Shown: positions 6,391-7,444 of the stretch, one piece after another
Layout of the letters: each line of letters begins with the position of its first letter
Numbering within the stretch: position 1 is the stretch's first letter
Assembly (NCBI GenBank): GCA_015520065.1
Contig: WAQV01000080.1
Location: forward strand, 1-7,444
Direction of reading: 5' to 3'
From: Candidatus Pacearchaeota archaeon
Lineage (GTDB): Archaea > Nanobdellota > Nanobdellia > Pacearchaeales > GW2011-AR1
Length of the DNA stretch: 7,444 nucleotides
Notes under the pieces: model-generated
Databases searched by the model: none
What the model saw: the letters and a program-made list of their open reading frames with translations, nothing else
What the model was told of the DNA's origin: nothing
Program-made: the position numbers and the translations under genes

Positions 6391-7444
6391 ATGAGTAAAA
6401 AACTGCTGATTTTTATTTTGATTATGTTCATATTTAATCTGCAAACCATCTCTGCTGCTCACTATATGGTAGGGGTTGTAAATGATGCTTTAGATGGAAC
6501 TTCTGCAAACGGTTATGAAGTGGTTTTATGGAATCCTGCAAACGGAATTGATGACAATCTGACAGACATTATAGGCCCTTCTGGAAATTCAGGAGCAAAC
6601 AATACATATATGATTGACTGCGAATTATTAAACACTCCATGTACAATAGGAGATGAGATAAGAGTAAAGGTTTTGAACAATGGAAGTGATTATATTACAG
6701 ATTATGTCAATGCAACTGTAACAGGGGCTGGATTTGATATTATGCCTAATTTGACTTTAAACTCTCCTCCAGTTCCATTAAATATAACACTAGATGACTC
6801 TTTCAGCATTCCTTCTGGTGAGATAGACCTTACTCCAGCAACAACCACTGATGTATTCTGCAGCGGAGTTATTTATGAATATGATGGAGACTCATCACTC
6901 ATTAATGTAAGCGCAAGATTCTTTGATAACTCTACATCTTTTTATGAAGATATTGATGATAAAAATTATCACTATGCAAATGATACTTGCGAACTGAATA
7001 TAAGCTATGGAAACTCCAATGAGTCTTTTTTTAACTGCACTTTCAGCGTAGAATATTATGCAAACTCTGGAAACTGGACATGTGAAGTTAAAGCATACGA
7101 CAACCTCTCAATCTCGGGAAGAGGTGGAAATGCAACAAAAATAAACCCTCTTCTTGCAATAAGTGTTCCATCTACCCTGGATTATGGAAAGATTAATGCG
7201 ACAGAAGTGTCTTTAGAACAAATAGCAAATGTAACAAACATGGGAAATGTCATGATTAATTTAAGCTTGAGTGGTTATGCTGTTACAGAAGGTGATGGAT
7301 TGGCAATGAATTGCACTCTAGGAAGCATAAAAAACATCTCAATAGACTATGAAAAGTACAATCTTACAGCATCAAATCCTGGAGAGCTTACTCTTAGTGA
7401 GTTTGAAGTGAACTATACTAACTTAACATCAAACTCTGTAACAG
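6391..7444 (+). CDS. Secreted, sequon-rich multi-domain surface glycoprotein (partial, 3' end cut)
   Basis: An open frame from ATG 6391 to the window edge, at least 351 residues, with no stop. A signal peptide (SKK, hydrophobic 5-20, likely cut near ISAA at 22-23) precedes a domain starting HYMVGVVNDALDGTSANGYE (24-43) with Cys77 and Cys84, which resembles carboxypeptidase-regulatory/Cna-B-like modules of archaeal surface proteins. A second domain (about 145-250) contains Cys157, 200, 216 and 231 and ends YYANSGNWTCEVKAYDN; paired disulfides are likely. A third begins LAISVPSTLDYGKINA (255-270), followed by NVTNMGNVMINLSLSG. There are 23 N-x-S/T sequons in 351 residues, far above the neighbouring proteins. 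The start lies three bases after the stop of the upstream gene, in the same frame, and has no clear ribosome site. Export and glycosylation are inferred; binding partners are unknown. Confidence 0.8.
   Translation, partial: MSKKLLIFILIMFIFNLQTISAAHYMVGVVNDALDGTSANGYEVVLWNPANGIDDNLTDIIGPSGNSGANNTYMIDCELLNTPCTIGDEIRVKVLNNGSDYITDYVNATVTGAGFDIMPNLTLNSPPVPLNITLDDSFSIPSGEIDLTPATTTDVFCSGVIYEYDGDSSLINVSARFFDNSTSFYEDIDDKNYHYANDTCELNISYGNSNESFFNCTFSVEYYANSGNWTCEVKAYDNLSISGRGGNATKINPLLAISVPSTLDYGKINATEVSLEQIANVTNMGNVMINLSLSGYAVTEGDGLAMNCTLGSIKNISIDYEKYNLTASNPGELTLSEFEVNYTNLTSNSVT

Overview
This AT-rich window looks archaeal, most likely from a DPANN-type lineage (Woesearchaeota- or Pacearchaeota-like). 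That is an inference from four signs: a TATA-like box about 45 bases before a start codon followed by a GAGGT ribosome site; a small ribbon-helix-helix protein of archaeal type; strong preference for AGA and GGA codons; and a run of secreted beta-sandwich proteins of the kind that fill DPANN genomes. No rRNA or marker gene is present to settle it.

Region 1 (1-2299) is a metal-resistance pair. A CadC-type ArsR/SmtB repressor (25-360) is followed one base later by a P1B-2-type heavy-metal ATPase (362-2299). The repressor keeps the Cys pairs of the CadC metal site. The pump carries the CPC, DKTGT, TGES, HP and GDGVNDAP motifs plus the membrane Lys and Asp typical of Zn/Cd/Pb exporters. A CadC-like operator appears to sit directly before, and partly over, the repressor start codon, so metal would release the repressor and switch on its own gene and the pump.

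Region 2 (2300-2517) lies between the two gene groups. It holds a weak hairpin plus T-run that may end the metal operon, a protein-like open frame on the minus strand with no good start (possible gene remnant), and the TATA box and ribosome site of the next operon.

Region 3 (2518 to the window end) is a tightly packed five-gene set on the plus strand with junctions of -11, +1, -14 and +3 bases. It encodes a small RHH DNA-binding protein; a 400-residue single-pass surface protein with three beta-sandwich domains; a 712-residue single-pass protein with Ig-like and FN3 domains, a coiled coil, two further extracellular domains, a membrane helix and a helical cytoplasmic tail; a 115-residue anchored or secreted protein; and the start of a secreted Cys-containing protein with 23 N-glycosylation sequons in 351 residues, which runs off the window. 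These genes plausibly build one cell-surface assembly: two membrane-anchored scaffold proteins, a small accessory and a heavily glycosylated outer component, with the RHH protein as a candidate local regulator. I do not recognise a named system with this gene order, and it is the best candidate here for something undescribed.
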